A stretch of 64,000 nt of DNA from Flavobacteriales bacterium. GTDB lineage: Bacteria > Bacteroidota > Bacteroidia > Flavobacteriales_D > Crocinitomicaceae. This document shows positions 34,901 through 44,742 of the stretch, piece by piece; position 1 is the stretch's first letter; each line of letters opens with the position of its first letter. A program made the translations under genes and the position numbers. The stretch lies in the NCBI GenBank assembly GCA_947449575.1, contig CANFRV010000005.1:62001-126000 (forward strand). Direction: 5' to 3'. The notes beneath the pieces are model-generated. The model saw only the letters and a program-made list of their open reading frames with translations, did not search any database and was not told the DNA's origin.

Positions 34901-37828
34901 TTTTGGTGACTTCGCATTAGACACCATCCAAAATGTGCTTTGATGCTGCTCTTTCAATTTATTTGGTTGAATATAATTAAAGAATTGTTGCGCTATAGAT
35001 TTTTCTCCTACTTCATCAATCGTATAAGCTTCGATAGAAAAATAACCTACTTGATTTACTAAAATTTTATTTAAATCTACGGGCTCATTTGATTTGATTT
35101 TTCCTGTAGCAATGGTGTCTATAATTTGCCCGGAACTTGTAGCGAAATAACTAGTATTTGGGAATTTTTTCTCAAATTCTGACACTTTAAAATCTTGGTA
35201 TTCAGCTTGATTAAGTCTATCAATAATCCATTTAGAAGGGCTTATTTTCATTATAGCATAACTAATTACCGCCTGTTTTTGCTCAATATTTTGACTATTC
35301 TGAACGATAATATTTACTTTATTATCAACTGTTGACAGCAAATTTTCATCCAATGACATTGAAATAGAGTAACTTTCTTTTCCTATATACAGTGACTTTG
35401 TCACTTCCTGTACTTCTCCAGTTCCGTCTACAATAGTAGCAGTAAATGAGAATCTAGAGCCAAATAAATATTTACTTTTTGCGGGAAGAAAGGTGAATTT
35501 AAATTTACCGGTCGCATCTGTCACGACCTCCAAATCTATGGATGACGTTCTTTCATCATATTTTACATCACACCAATGAGGAAAATAATTGTATTGAGAA
35601 ATTCGAATAGTTGTTTTTGCATTCACAATTGGATATCCAGCAAAGGCTAGCACGTTACCAGAAAGTGTTACTGAATCTCCCAGCTTAATTTTGCCTGTAA
35701 TTTCGTCAAAAGTAACCTCAAATGTTGGGCGCTTATATTCTTCCACACGAAATGATTTTTGATATGAATCTTCCACATAAATCGATAACGTCCCTAATAA
35801 ATATCCGTTTTTTGGAAGTGGAAAAGTACCTGAACAACTTCCAAATTCATTTAATTGTAGTGAATTTTCACAAACTATTTGACTATTTTGATCTTTTATC
35901 TTAATACTTACTTTTTTAGATGTTACAAGTTTATTCTCGTTGTTTTTACCATAAAAAGCAATCACCTTTATGAATACTTTTTGCCCTGGCCGATAAATCC
36001 CTCTGTCAGTGTAAACTTTGTAATTATTTTGCTCACGAGATTCTTCCTGTTTGTAAGAATACACATATCCCGTTATACTGTCAATACCTGATTTAACCGT
36101 ATATTCATAGGATTCATTCCCTTGAAAATCAGCTTTTCCAGCACTATTTGTGTAAATAATGGTATCATTAGGAAAAGATGAGTTAGCGACATGCCTTCCA
36201 CGATAAAATCGATTTATTAAGTGAATTGAAGCCTTGTTTACTGGTTTGCCATTAGTAGCATTTGTGACAATAAATTCGGCGCGTCCTTTGTTGTCCTTTG
36301 TTAGTACTTGTAAAGAACTTAATTGATACACTTGGTAGGCAAAATCCTTTCTATTGAGGAGCGTATCAGCAGTAAGTAAAGCGGCTATCTCCTCCTCAGA
36401 GCGACCAATAATGAATAAATATTTCCCATTCTTACTAAATTCAGGTATAATAAAATCTTTGTCGTGTTTTAAAAACAAGGAATCTTTGTTAAACTTTAAT
36501 TTTTTAGAAAACACAAGAGATAATTGATAATTTTTTAACAGATTCGGAGCATATCCATCTTGTTTCTCAGATTCTATTTTGTAAATTTTCAAAGCAGAAC
36601 TATAGACATTCCGATATTCCGCAGTCAGAATACTTGGTTTTCCTTTACTAAAATTACCTTTCAATGAAAAGTTTAAATCATCAGACAAAATGACTTTCTT
36701 TAATGCACTCAATTGTTCCATAAATTCTGAATTAGGGAATTTATTGAGCGATTTTTCAATTTTCTTAAGTGCAAGCACACAATTATCTTTAGGACCTGTA
36801 TTTTTTTTCCAATTATATTCTTTTGACTTATTGAAAAGTTCTTCGGCAATGTGATATGAAAAACGAGATGAAGATGCCATTTCATTCAAAAAATCCTCAA
36901 AGCGATAATAGGCAGAAATCAATAATTTTTCTCTGTCAAAATCATTGATTTTCTCATAGGTAGATTTTTCAAACACCTCATTTAATCGCTGCTCTGCCCA
37001 AAAAGCGTATGCATCCCACCGCTTATTTTTTAAGCACAATTGTTCTATATGATAGTAAAGTTGAATATTTAAATACTCAGGATCATTAACATTATCTGCT
37101 TTCATTAAATTATTCGTCAAACTAAAAAAAGTAGAATCTGAAATCATACGATTGTCAAAATCATTGTTGATTCTATAATTATTTGGTGAATTAATTACTT
37201 TCAATGCCAGGCACTCAAATAAAGTAATTGAATGTTTTTGAATTTGCGAATTATTAGCTTTTTCCCAAAAAATGGAAGAAGAAATTTTCATTAATTCACT
37301 CGGATTATTTAAACTCCTCTTTTGATGATAATCATATAATTCGTTGATGGATTGATTGAGTAATTTTGTCTGTTTTCCTTCAATATTCCATAGTAAACTT
37401 TCATCGTCAAAACTTAATTCCCCTTTCCAGTAGAGAGAATTTATCCATTTATATACTTGGTAATGCATTAAATTATTCAATGGGAAAGGAAGTGAATCTG
37501 CTTTTTGGGCAAATTTCCAAACAAACAGTTGATTTTCTTCGGGATCATATTGAGAACGTTCTAATAATCCATCTAATTCTGTACATGCTTTCCAAAACTC
37601 TTTACTGTTATTTTCAATGATTGCGCGCGCTTGAATCTCTTTTATTTTATCGATCGCTTTTCTTGGTAAACCATTCGTTTTAAATGAATTTACTTCATCC
37701 CAATTGTAATCTGGTACTGAAATTGATTTTGTCAATGGCGGATAAACGTTTATGTTTGATAAATTTTGACCTACCGCAGGGTGGAAACAAAAAACAAAGC
37801 ATGAGAAAAAAGCAATAAGGAATTTCAT
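31940..37828 (-). CDS. Alpha-2-macroglobulin family protein
   Basis: 1962 residues, exported by a signal peptide (MKFLIAFFSCFVFCFHPAVGQ) with no lipobox. The MG-type beta domains are recognisable by YRPGQKVFIKVIAFYGKN, the bait/MG10 approach by YADTSGHYRFEYILPDALTK (with W next), and the thioester motif by YECAEQTFSRYF, whose Cys is at about 1440 in the canonical CxEQ arrangement. A long helical N-terminal extension of about 400 residues precedes the MG domains. Bacterial relatives trap proteases attacking the envelope, often with penicillin-binding protein 1C; no pbpC is adjacent here. A -7 box TATATTTG is at 37886-37879. Family call firm, role inferred. Confidence 0.92.
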   Translation of the reverse strand: MKFLIAFFSCFVFCFHPAVGQNLSNINVYPPLTKSISVPDYNWDEVNSFKTNGLPRKAIDKIKEIQARAIIENNSKEFWKACTELDGLLERSQYDPEENQLFVWKFAQKADSLPFPLNNLMHYQVYKWINSLYWKGELSFDDESLLWNIEGKQTKLLNQSINELYDYHQKRSLNNPSELMKISSSIFWEKANNSQIQKHSITLFECLALKVINSPNNYRINNDFDNRMISDSTFFSLTNNLMKADNVNDPEYLNIQLYYHIEQLCLKNKRWDAYAFWAEQRLNEVFEKSTYEKINDFDREKLLISAYYRFEDFLNEMASSSRFSYHIAEELFNKSKEYNWKKNTGPKDNCVLALKKIEKSLNKFPNSEFMEQLSALKKVILSDDLNFSLKGNFSKGKPSILTAEYRNVYSSALKIYKIESEKQDGYAPNLLKNYQLSLVFSKKLKFNKDSLFLKHDKDFIIPEFSKNGKYLFIIGRSEEEIAALLTADTLLNRKDFAYQVYQLSSLQVLTKDNKGRAEFIVTNATNGKPVNKASIHLINRFYRGRHVANSSFPNDTIIYTNSAGKADFQGNESYEYTVKSGIDSITGYVYSYKQEESREQNNYKVYTDRGIYRPGQKVFIKVIAFYGKNNENKLVTSKKVSIKIKDQNSQIVCENSLQLNEFGSCSGTFPLPKNGYLLGTLSIYVEDSYQKSFRVEEYKRPTFEVTFDEITGKIKLGDSVTLSGNVLAFAGYPIVNAKTTIRISQYNYFPHWCDVKYDERTSSIDLEVVTDATGKFKFTFLPAKSKYLFGSRFSFTATIVDGTGEVQEVTKSLYIGKESYSISMSLDENLLSTVDNKVNIIVQNSQNIEQKQAVISYAIMKISPSKWIIDRLNQAEYQDFKVSEFEKKFPNTSYFATSSGQIIDTIATGKIKSNEPVDLNKILVNQVGYFSIEAYTIDEVGEKSIAQQFFNYIQPNKLKEQHQSTFWMVSNAKSPKMGDEIEISIGSSYKRLNVYVEHLNSEGKSVGKWIILKHRATLKYKITDKEKDGFLVTCITGINGKVYQEAKRINVVNDEKSLEVKLSTSRDDLRPGSKEKWAISVADISGKLAISELLVGMYDASLDQFSSNYWDAQFYYPPYFDSYWNHQQANILQINVARWQNENYNSLGNYENMADAEEVMFAVPKLFEKESFAPSHSVTDDVKSVSTKQTKNDTIKQLEEPSDSKQVSPRTNFDETAFFYPSIYADTSGHYRFEYILPDALTKWRFMAVAHTKDLQSGSFEKTFVAKKEVMIQPNAPRFFREGDLFVFSSKVVNTTDKIQEMVVRLKFINPITEQDVTSLFGNIVEQKITLLASSSQEVSWNLKIPQGQLSIVAYLIEADGKLFSDAEKKTLPIVSNRMLISESKPFVKSSSGDKTFSFDRIKTISPTAEKISMSLEIQTQPLWTTLMTLPYLIEFPYECAEQTFSRYFGNVVAQKIIQENPAFKRIIDTWKDIDPKAFISELEKNPELKTIILTETPWLLDAQNENIQRQHLSLLFDENNLRSNINASLAKLKEMKASDGGWSWFGGEKSNAYITQHIVSGFGQLKQLGVKIDEEIIQGPLLFLDALYDEEFKKIKPDVKQKLGGLTEMHVHWLVARSYFNQQNSASVTYYNQCLLKDWKNFNLHTQALAGMSFVYSGDKVFAEKIKNSMIDRATIRPEMGMYWNENKMGYSWSQSQIETQSKLIEFFSAIGNLDKEVQSMQLWLLQQKRTNSWETTKSTTSACHALLINKKTVQNQGAQVVKVTLGDGTDLGILNPDSGSTFTWAGKDIVDGKAIVSIHTSNDQPVFGAIHFQYLEEMSKIQKSQGEIRVERHYYMENNGKEEEINSSTVLALGTKVKVKIAVTANRSMEFVHVKDSKAAGFEARQTISGYHFSTVSYYQVNKDASTDIFIDFLPKGTHVFEYEIFASGRGELSTGAAIVECMYAPIFRANSDGIKFIVK

Positions 37829-37919
37829 AGTTTTTAGTTGAAAATTAGTTCATCCGTTTAAAAGAATAATACTTTGGTCAAATATAAGAATTTTATCGCC
37901 AAAATAATCGAGTCAACGC

Positions 37920-38240
37920 TTAGCTCTTTGCTCTATTTTTCTTGCCCAAGGAAACGCGGAATGCCACCAGAAGAGGAATGCAAAAAATGAATAAAAAGGC
38001 CATAAAATATCCTTTGGGAAGCAGGTAATATTCTTTTACACCAACTAATTGAGCTTTATCATACTCTAATCCAGAAATAAAATGGAGACTTAGAGGCCGC
38101 TGTTCAACTATTTTTTGAATCCCTTGTTGATATACAATTTCTCCATCAAAAATATTTATTGGCAATAAGAAAAATGTCAACAGTAAACTAATAAATAAAA
38201 CAAGAAAAGTATTAATTGGTTTAGCGAAGAAATTTTTCAT
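37920..38240 (-). CDS. Small membrane protein, two helices, function unknown
   Basis: 106 residues from the ATG at 38240 (the longer frame starts at a TTG). Hydrophobic helices at about 12-31 (TFLVLFISLLLTFFLLPINI) and near 79-96 (FMAFLFIFCIPLLVAF) flank a polar loop. The loop should face the periplasm if the basic C-terminus (GKKNRAKS) is inside. It sits between the histidine kinase (72 bases upstream) and the alpha-2-macroglobulin gene, same strand. No family recognised. Confidence 0.6.
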   Translation of the reverse strand: MKNFFAKPINTFLVLFISLLLTFFLLPINIFDGEIVYQQGIQKIVEQRPLSLHFISGLEYDKAQLVGVKEYYLLPKGYFMAFLFIFCIPLLVAFRVSLGKKNRAKS

Positions 38241-38312
38241 GAAAAAAGCATTTTTTATACTGTTTATAGGATTCAAAAGTAAACAAAATAAGGGAATGAA
38301 TTTTAGATTAAA

Positions 38313-41300
38313 TTAAGAAATAGCCCGTTTCGCATTGTTTTTAAATTGAATTTCAAATCTAGTGCCTTGTGAATTCTCCATTTTTATTTCCCCATCAATT
38401 TGATCTGTTAAAGAAATCACTAATTGCATCCCTAATGATTCTGTTTCTCTAAAATCAATCGTAGTTGGAAATCCTTTCCCCGTATCTTCAATGATTATTA
38501 TAACGATATTGTTTGTCAATGTTAAATTAATTCTGACATCTCCTTCATCATCCGTATTATATGCGTATTTAAGTGAATTAGTTATTAATTCATTGATAAT
38601 TAAACCACAAGGAATTGCTGAATCGAGATCTAAAAAAACAGGCTCTAGTTCAAGAACTAAATTAACTAACCTATTTTGATTATATGATTGAAATAGATTT
38701 GTGGCAATACTTCTAATGTATTCAGAAAAATTAATTGTTGAAAAATCTTTCGTTTGATAAAGTAATTCATGAATAAGTGACATGGATCGAATTCTATCCT
38801 GACTATTCTTTAGCAGGTCTAACGTTTGCTTGTCTGCAATTGTTGACGATTGCAAATTTAGAATACTAGAAATAATTTGAAGATTGTTTTTCACGCGATG
38901 ATGTACCTCTTTTAAAAGCACTTCTTTTTCTTCCAACGATTGCTTGATTTGTGCTTCGGCTTGTTTTCGATCGGTTAGATCCATGTCAGAACCAGAAACA
39001 CGAATCGGTACATTATTTGAATTCCTCAAGATGTACCCTCGAGAAAGAATTGATATATACTCCCCTTTTTTATTCAAAAATCTACATTCAATTTCATACG
39101 AAGAAGTCCCGTTGTCAAGACATGCAGTAAAAGAATTTTCTACTCTCGCTCTATCCTCAGGATGAACATACTTTGGATATACGTCTGGTTGCATTTCTAT
39201 TTCATTTTCTAAATAGCCAAACATGTTCCACCATCTAGGAGAAAAATATAATTTATTTTCAATTAAATCCCAATCCCACCAACCGTCATTGGTTCCTGCT
39301 AGCACAAGTTTGAGTCTTTCTTCACTTTTTTCTAAATTATTTTCTGTCGTTTTTCGTTCTGTAATATCCGTTTTAGTACCAACCACCCGTTGTGGCGTTT
39401 TGTCATCATTCCATACAATAACTTTCCCTCTGTCTAAAATCCATTTATAGGAGCCATCTTTACATTGCACTCTATGTTCCGTAGAATAACTTGGGATTTC
39501 TGATCTAAAATGTTTGTGTAACTCCTCTGTTACCATCTCAATATCATCTGGATGAATTCGCAACGTATAAGCTTCCAACGTGTTATCAATTTCTGAAGGG
39601 TCAAAACCTAACATTTCTGACCATCTGGCGGAACGATATATTTCGTTTGAAACAACATTCCAATCCCACATTCCATCCGTACTCGCTTCAATAGCAAATT
39701 TCCATCTTTCTTCTTTTAGATGGATTTCATCTTTTGCTTTCTTTAGTTCCTCACTTTCAAAAGCTAAAATAATAAGATCAGCGATGGATCTAATAAATGT
39801 AATTTCAGAATGAGACCAATTTCTTTTTAGACCAACGTTTTCAAAACAAATTACACCAATTGATTCTGACCCTTTCTGAATAGGAATAGCTACCAATGAA
39901 GAAATCTTATTTTGTGTATAATACTCGGATAAATCCATCGTAGCCCTATTAGCAAAAACATCATAAGCAATAATGTTTTTGTTAAGTAATAGCTCAGTAA
40001 AAAATGTTTCACAATTTGATTTGGTAAAAGTTTCTCCTTCTAAATATTGATCTGTACTTAATTTATAAAAATATTTGGTACTCAAATTATTACCTTCCCA
40101 CTCCCAAAAACTAACTCTTTCATTTTTTAATGTTTGCGATGTATTCACTAAAATAGATCTTATTTTTTCATTGAAGTTTAATTCCATTGACAGCATATTT
40201 AATTCCAACAACGAATTCTGTTGAGCGAGAATATCTTTATTTTTTTGCTTTTCAATCTGCTCAAACTCCTTTTGTTTGGTAATGTCTATTATGTAACCAT
40301 GGCTAATAATAGTCCCATTTTTTAATACTTCGGGCTTTGAATTACCTCTTAACCAACGAATCTCATTTGATTTTAAAACAATTCTAAAATCCTGAACCCA
40401 ATTGTTCAATGTTTTCATCGAATAAGACATTGTTTTTTTAACCTTTTCGATATCCTCTTCATGCACGCACTGAAGAATACGTTTTGCATCTGCCATTACA
40501 TCTTCTGGACGTACTTCAAATAAGTCAAGAACTCCATTACTGACAAAAGGAATTGAAATGTCATTGTCTGCAGATAACTGAACTTGATAGATAACTCCCG
40601 GAACCTGAGAAGCGTGACTTAATAATAAAGAGTTTTGCTCTTTAACAATTTGTATCGATTCAATTCTTTTTCTTTCAGTTATATCTTCAATTATGCAGAT
40701 ATGGTGCTGGTTTTCATTATCTTTCGTTTCAATGGGACTAATAGACATATCCACCCAAATAATTGAACCGTCTTTCCGAATATATCTTTTGGTTTGTTTA
40801 TATTCGGAAATTTCCTTTTTAAGTAATTTAGACATACTATCCAGATCTTCTTGCACATCTTCAGGATGCGTGAAACTTTCCCACCCCATTATTTTAATTT
40901 CGCCTTCCTTTCTTCCTACAATCTCAGCAAATTTTAAGTTCAATTCTTCAATTTCTCCAGTAACCGAATTTGCAACTGAAATTCCTAACGGAGCTGTTTC
41001 AAAAATAATCCTGAAACGTTTTTCACTGTTAAATAGTTCAAGTTGCTTTGCTTCTAATAAATCAAATATTCTTCTCTTCTTCGAATCAAATAAATTAGTC
41101 ATAATTGCTAACATTATTGCGAGCCCAACATACGAAGTCGTTAAAAATATCGGGAATTCCTTTTCTCCCAAATTATTGACAAGAGTAATTCCACTAATAC
41201 CAATTGAACCATAAATAATTATTAAAAGTACGCTTAGAATAAGCCACAATGAAGTTGAAAAACATTTTTCTAACATCAAAAAAGAAGCCATTGGCAATAA

Positions 41301-41630
41301 AATTATCCATGCTAATGTTGGCGATTGAATTCCTCCTGTATAGTAAACATCTAACGCTAAACTAACATACGCGACAAAATTTCCAACATTGACAGCTTTG
41401 ATGAAGGAAATCAACTTTTTATTGAGAAGGAAAAATAAAATCGTTAAGAGCGCACCTGCCGAAAACATAATGTAGAAGCCCGCAATACTATTAATAAAAT
41501 AATTATTAACGGAATAAATATAGAAAAAGCACGTTGCCGAACCTATGAAGTTGATCAAAAGTGATTCCTTGAAAAATTCCTGTTCGTCACTGTCGGATTT
41601 GTAATTAAATACTTTTGCAAAATTTAACAT
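38313..41630 (-). CDS. Multi-PAS membrane sensor histidine kinase (HisKA_2)
   Basis: 1105 residues. The N-terminus has about six membrane helices (up to about 180), followed by PAS domains at about 200-325 and 335-455, a GAF domain at about 470-630 ([20 protein letters not shown]), two more PAS/PAC units at about 640-885 (each ending in an ITERK/LTDRK-like motif), a HisKA_2 dimerisation domain with the phospho-acceptor in [15 protein letters not shown] (His about 910) and a C-terminal HATPase domain ([21 protein letters not shown]). This kinase type signals light, redox or small ligands in other bacteria; the signal here is unknown. No response regulator is adjacent, so it is an orphan. Confidence 0.92.
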   Translation of the reverse strand: MLNFAKVFNYKSDSDEQEFFKESLLINFIGSATCFFYIYSVNNYFINSIAGFYIMFSAGALLTILFFLLNKKLISFIKAVNVGNFVAYVSLALDVYYTGGIQSPTLAWIILLPMASFLMLEKCFSTSLWLILSVLLIIIYGSIGISGITLVNNLGEKEFPIFLTTSYVGLAIMLAIMTNLFDSKKRRIFDLLEAKQLELFNSEKRFRIIFETAPLGISVANSVTGEIEELNLKFAEIVGRKEGEIKIMGWESFTHPEDVQEDLDSMSKLLKKEISEYKQTKRYIRKDGSIIWVDMSISPIETKDNENQHHICIIEDITERKRIESIQIVKEQNSLLLSHASQVPGVIYQVQLSADNDISIPFVSNGVLDLFEVRPEDVMADAKRILQCVHEEDIEKVKKTMSYSMKTLNNWVQDFRIVLKSNEIRWLRGNSKPEVLKNGTIISHGYIIDITKQKEFEQIEKQKNKDILAQQNSLLELNMLSMELNFNEKIRSILVNTSQTLKNERVSFWEWEGNNLSTKYFYKLSTDQYLEGETFTKSNCETFFTELLLNKNIIAYDVFANRATMDLSEYYTQNKISSLVAIPIQKGSESIGVICFENVGLKRNWSHSEITFIRSIADLIILAFESEELKKAKDEIHLKEERWKFAIEASTDGMWDWNVVSNEIYRSARWSEMLGFDPSEIDNTLEAYTLRIHPDDIEMVTEELHKHFRSEIPSYSTEHRVQCKDGSYKWILDRGKVIVWNDDKTPQRVVGTKTDITERKTTENNLEKSEERLKLVLAGTNDGWWDWDLIENKLYFSPRWWNMFGYLENEIEMQPDVYPKYVHPEDRARVENSFTACLDNGTSSYEIECRFLNKKGEYISILSRGYILRNSNNVPIRVSGSDMDLTDRKQAEAQIKQSLEEKEVLLKEVHHRVKNNLQIISSILNLQSSTIADKQTLDLLKNSQDRIRSMSLIHELLYQTKDFSTINFSEYIRSIATNLFQSYNQNRLVNLVLELEPVFLDLDSAIPCGLIINELITNSLKYAYNTDDEGDVRINLTLTNNIVIIIIEDTGKGFPTTIDFRETESLGMQLVISLTDQIDGEIKMENSQGTRFEIQFKNNAKRAIS

Positions 41631-41707
41631 TGACTTGCTTTTATAAATTAAAAATAATGATGTTCATTTCTCTAGCTAATTTACGTAAATTCATTCACGC
41701 ATAGCAA

Positions 41708-42583
41708 CTACTTTCTCTCTTTCCTTAAAGGAATACTGTAAAAAATAAGTCCTGTAAAAATTCCGATAGCACCATACACCTCTAGTCGGGTGAATAATTC
41801 TCCTGAATAAAGAAAACTTGAAATAGAAGCAAAAACGGGCTCAAGGGAAAATATCATCATTGTATAAATAGTACTAATGTATTTTTGTGCCCAAACAGTT
41901 ACGAAAAAACAAAAAAACGTGCCAATTGCTCCCAAGTAGAGTATTTCATATAAATATCCTTTTTCAAAATGAACAGTAAGGCCCTTCAAATTCAGTAGTA
42001 AACCAATTACAGAAATAAGACCAGCGAATAAAAATTGATAAAACACCAGACTTAAAAAATCTGTACCTTTCACAAAAATTCCGGAAAATATAATATGGGC
42101 AGCACAAATAAATGCGCCAACAAAAGTGAAAATATCGCCAATATTATATTCCGACTGAGTTCCGCTATTTGTCAAATAATATAAGCCACAGCTAATAATA
42201 ATGATTGATACTACTTGCTGAATATTGATTTTATGTTTCCGGAAAAGCACAAGTAAAATCGGCACTATGATTACAGCAGAACTAGTAATAAAAGCGCTAT
42301 GATTGGAGCTTGTGTACTTCATCCCTATTGTTTGCACAACATAAATAGCTGCTAATAAAAATCCAATGATAAATCCATCTTTCACAGATTTACGATTTTT
42401 CAAACATGCCGTCTTTTTAGAAATTAGAATATAAGAAAGTAGAATTATTACTGCAATCCCGTTTCTAAATGTTGACAACAAATAAGGATCTATTTTAGAT
42501 GATACATTTTTTATAACAACAAAGGTGCTTCCCCAAATCATACAACAAATCAGCAATGCGAGAATGGGAATACGGCTTTTCAT
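41708..42583 (-). CDS. EamA-family (DMT) transporter
   Basis: 291-residue integral membrane protein with ten hydrophobic helices in two repeated EamA halves. Half one opens ALLICCMIWGSTFVVIKNVS, the classic DMT motif; half two contains YLGAIGTFFCFFVTVWAQKY and SLEPVFASISSFLYSGE. The family exports small metabolites or amino acids; the substrate is not predictable. It stands 77 bases before the histidine kinase on the same strand. Confidence 0.92.
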   Translation of the reverse strand: MKSRIPILALLICCMIWGSTFVVIKNVSSKIDPYLLSTFRNGIAVIILLSYILISKKTACLKNRKSVKDGFIIGFLLAAIYVVQTIGMKYTSSNHSAFITSSAVIIVPILLVLFRKHKINIQQVVSIIIISCGLYYLTNSGTQSEYNIGDIFTFVGAFICAAHIIFSGIFVKGTDFLSLVFYQFLFAGLISVIGLLLNLKGLTVHFEKGYLYEILYLGAIGTFFCFFVTVWAQKYISTIYTMMIFSLEPVFASISSFLYSGELFTRLEVYGAIGIFTGLIFYSIPLRKERK

Positions 42584-42801
42584 TCGTGTATTTTAAAAAG
42601 CACGAATTTAAGCTTTTTATATTGAATAATCATTCGTATCACTTCTAAAACGAAATTAGAACGTGATTGTAAATAGATGGTATTGAAATATGATAGTTAA
42701 GGTCTGAGGAAACTAATCAACAGCTGCTGTAGCAAAGTGATTTCATTCTTAAATAAAAAAAACAGCGCTCATTTCTGAACGCTGTTCTTAACGATATGCA
42801 G
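42584..42801. other. Intergenic region with the recA terminator
   Basis: 218 bases between recA and the EamA gene on the same strand. The recA terminator hairpin occupies 42754-42786; the rest holds no frame or clear promoter. Confidence 0.45.
42754..42786 (-). terminator. recA terminator
   Basis: Stem arms 42761-42771 and 42776-42786 pair over 11 bp with one mismatch and a 4-nt loop. On the minus strand a U-run follows from the A-tract at 42754-42760, 16 bases after the recA stop. Confidence 0.85.
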
Positions 42802-43836
42802 TTAGTCTTGTTCCAACATAGGTACAACTATACCCGGTGTAGCAAGAGCGCTTTTAATCTTTAGTTCTAATTCTAACATTAACTCAGGGTTGTCTAGAAT
42901 TATTTGTTTTACAGAATCTCTTCCTTGTCCTAATCTTGTTTCACCATATGAAAACCAAGAACCACTTTTCTTCAAGATATTTAAATCTACTCCTAAATCT
43001 ACTATCTCACCCACTTTAGAAATCCCTGCGCCATACATGATATCGAATTCTGCTTTTCTGAATGGAGGTGCTAACTTATTTTTTACCACTTTTACTTTTA
43101 CGCGGTTTCCAATAATCTCATCTCCATCTTTAATTTGACTTGCTCTACGAATATCAATTCGAACGGATGCATAAAATTTCAATGCATTTCCACCCGTTGT
43201 AGTTTCAGGATTTCCGAACATCACGCCGATTTTTTCACGTAACTGATTAATGAAAATACAACAACATCCCGCTTTATTGATTGATCCTGTTAATTTTCTT
43301 AATGCTTTTGACATTAATCGAGCCTGTAAACCCATTTGTGAATCACCCATTTCTCCTTCAATCTCAGCTTTTGGAGTTAAGGCTGCAACAGAGTCAATCA
43401 CCACTAAATCTACTGCTCCAGAACGTATTAAGTTATCTGCTATTTCTAACGCTTGCTCTCCATTGTCTGGTTGTGAGATCAATAAGTTACTGATATCCAC
43501 TCCTAATTTTTGTGCGTAAAATTGATCGAAAGCATGCTCTGCATCTATAAACGCCGCGATACCTCCATTTTTTTGGCATTCTGCAATGGCATGAATTGCC
43601 AAGGTTGTTTTTCCAGAAGATTCCGGACCATATATTTCAACCACTCTACCTTTTGGAAATCCGTTAATACCCAATGCAAGATCCAATGTAATTGATCCCG
43701 TTTGAATAACTTCTATATCTACTATAGGTGAATCTCCTAATTTCATAACAGTACCTTTACCGTATGCCTTGTCTAATTTCTCCATTGTTAATTGGAGAGC
43801 TTTTAATTTGTCTGCGTTTACTTCTTTAACTGCCAT
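42802..43836 (-). CDS. recA: Recombinase RecA
   Basis: DNA strand-exchange ATPase of homologous recombination and SOS induction. 344 residues from the ATG at 43836 ([20 protein letters not shown]); the longer frame has an unrelated N-terminus. Walker A is [13 protein letters not shown], Walker [13 protein letters not shown]; loop L2 contains [20 protein letters not shown]. No intein. Upstream are a -7-like CACCTTTG (43929-43922) and an inverted repeat ACGTAA/TTACGT (43941-43957). No recX follows. It ends at a good terminator. Confidence 0.98.
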   Translation of the reverse strand: MAVKEVNADKLKALQLTMEKLDKAYGKGTVMKLGDSPIVDIEVIQTGSITLDLALGINGFPKGRVVEIYGPESSGKTTLAIHAIAECQKNGGIAAFIDAEHAFDQFYAQKLGVDISNLLISQPDNGEQALEIADNLIRSGAVDLVVIDSVAALTPKAEIEGEMGDSQMGLQARLMSKALRKLTGSINKAGCCCIFINQLREKIGVMFGNPETTTGGNALKFYASVRIDIRRASQIKDGDEIIGNRVKVKVVKNKLAPPFRKAEFDIMYGAGISKVGEIVDLGVDLNILKKSGSWFSYGETRLGQGRDSVKQIILDNPELMLELELKIKSALATPGIVVPMLEQD

Positions 43837-43921
43837 ATCATTTAGTTTTATTTCGAAAATAAAGATGATCGTTAGCATCTTTAAAACCGAAGGTGAATAC
43901 TGTTGTTTGTTTTAATTTTTA

Positions 43922-43957
43922 CAAAGGTGCAACCACTAGTACGTAATCTATTTACGT
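43922..43957 (-). promoter_or_regulatory. Putative recA promoter and inverted repeat
   Basis: CACCTTTG (43929-43922) matches TAnnTTTG in 7 of 8 positions, about 90 bases before recA. Just upstream an inverted repeat ACGTAA-N5-TTACGT (43941-43957) overlaps the -33 region and could be an operator. It does not match the E. coli SOS box. Confidence 0.35.
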
Positions 43958-43971
43958 CCTTAGAAAGTTTA

Positions 43972-44439
43972 TTAAAATAATTCTAAAATTTCCTCTGCAT
44001 GTGCTGTTGTTTTTGGTTTGTCAATAATTGCTGCTATCGTTCCTAGCTCATTTATCAGAAAAGTTGTTCGATGAATTCCATCATACGTTTTTCCCATGAA
44101 CTTCTTTTCACCCCAAACTCCAAAAGCTTTAATGATTTCTTTTTCTTCATCAGCAATCAAAGAAAATGGAATTTGTTGTTTCTCAATAAAATTAAGATGC
44201 GATTTTTCAGAATCAGCGCTGACTCCTATTATCTTTATTCCCTGATTTAAGAGCTCACTGTAATTATCGCGAATATTACAAGCTTGCGCAATACATCCTG
44301 GGGTTTGATCTTTAGGATAAAAATAAATAACCCATTTTTTCCCTTCTAAAGTATTTGAAGATACGTTAATTCCATTTTGGTCTTTTGCTTCAAAACTGGG
44401 AGCTTTATCTCCAACCTTTAAAAATTTTAAATTGCTCAT
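43972..44439 (-). CDS. bcp: Thioredoxin-dependent peroxiredoxin, Bcp type
   Basis: 155-residue peroxiredoxin (BCP/PrxQ) that reduces hydrogen and organic peroxides. The peroxidatic Cys lies in KDQTPGCIAQACNIRD, with the second Cys five residues later, the usual intrahelical resolving position. Other landmarks are FLKVGDKAPSFEAKDQNG and IIGVSADSEKSHLNFIEK. A promoter that fits the Bacteroidota consensus lies upstream (44471-44500). Its gene is 135 bases before recA. Confidence 0.95.
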   Translation of the reverse strand: MSNLKFLKVGDKAPSFEAKDQNGINVSSNTLEGKKWVIYFYPKDQTPGCIAQACNIRDNYSELLNQGIKIIGVSADSEKSHLNFIEKQQIPFSLIADEEKEIIKAFGVWGEKKFMGKTYDGIHRTTFLINELGTIAAIIDKPKTTAHAEEILELF

Positions 44440-44742
44440 TATTTAAACATTTATTTGACGATTTATTAATCAAATATAAAATGAATATTTGTATTAGCAA
44501 GCAACTTATGTAATTTTTTTTAAAATAATTACGATGTTGTCTATAGAATAACTCCGGAAATCATCATGAAAGCTTTGAAATTGCTGATAATTCTCGCCCT
44601 GTTTTTTTGATTAATAACTACGCATTTTTTGACTGCTCGTTTTATTTTTATCAAACATGAAATAAAGAAACCCAATTTTAATAAAGTAAATAGCCTGTTT
44701 TTTCTAGATAAAATTTCACAATTCACTCGTTTAAAATCTTTA
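44440..44742. other. Intergenic region with the bcp promoter
   Basis: 303 bases between bcp and the M1 peptidase gene. The right part carries short frames on both strands (for example a plus-strand 14-codon start at 44566 that resembles a signal peptide and then stops), but nothing I can support as a gene. Confidence 0.45.
44471..44500 (-). promoter_or_regulatory. Promoter of bcp
   Basis: On the minus strand TTG (44500-44498), 19 bases, then TATATTTG (44478-44471): an exact match to the Bacteroidota consensus TTG-N19-TAnnTTTG. The box ends 31 bases before the ATG. Confidence 0.6.

Noticed and set aside
43837-43878. 14-residue N-terminal extension of RecA
   Set aside because: RecA normally begins at the MAVKEV position; the upstream part is unlike any RecA.
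44541-44726. 61-codon minus-strand frame and a plus-strand signal-like 14-codon frame at 44566
   Set aside because: Too short, no family, and the plus frame stops at once; read-through would need a lost stop codon.
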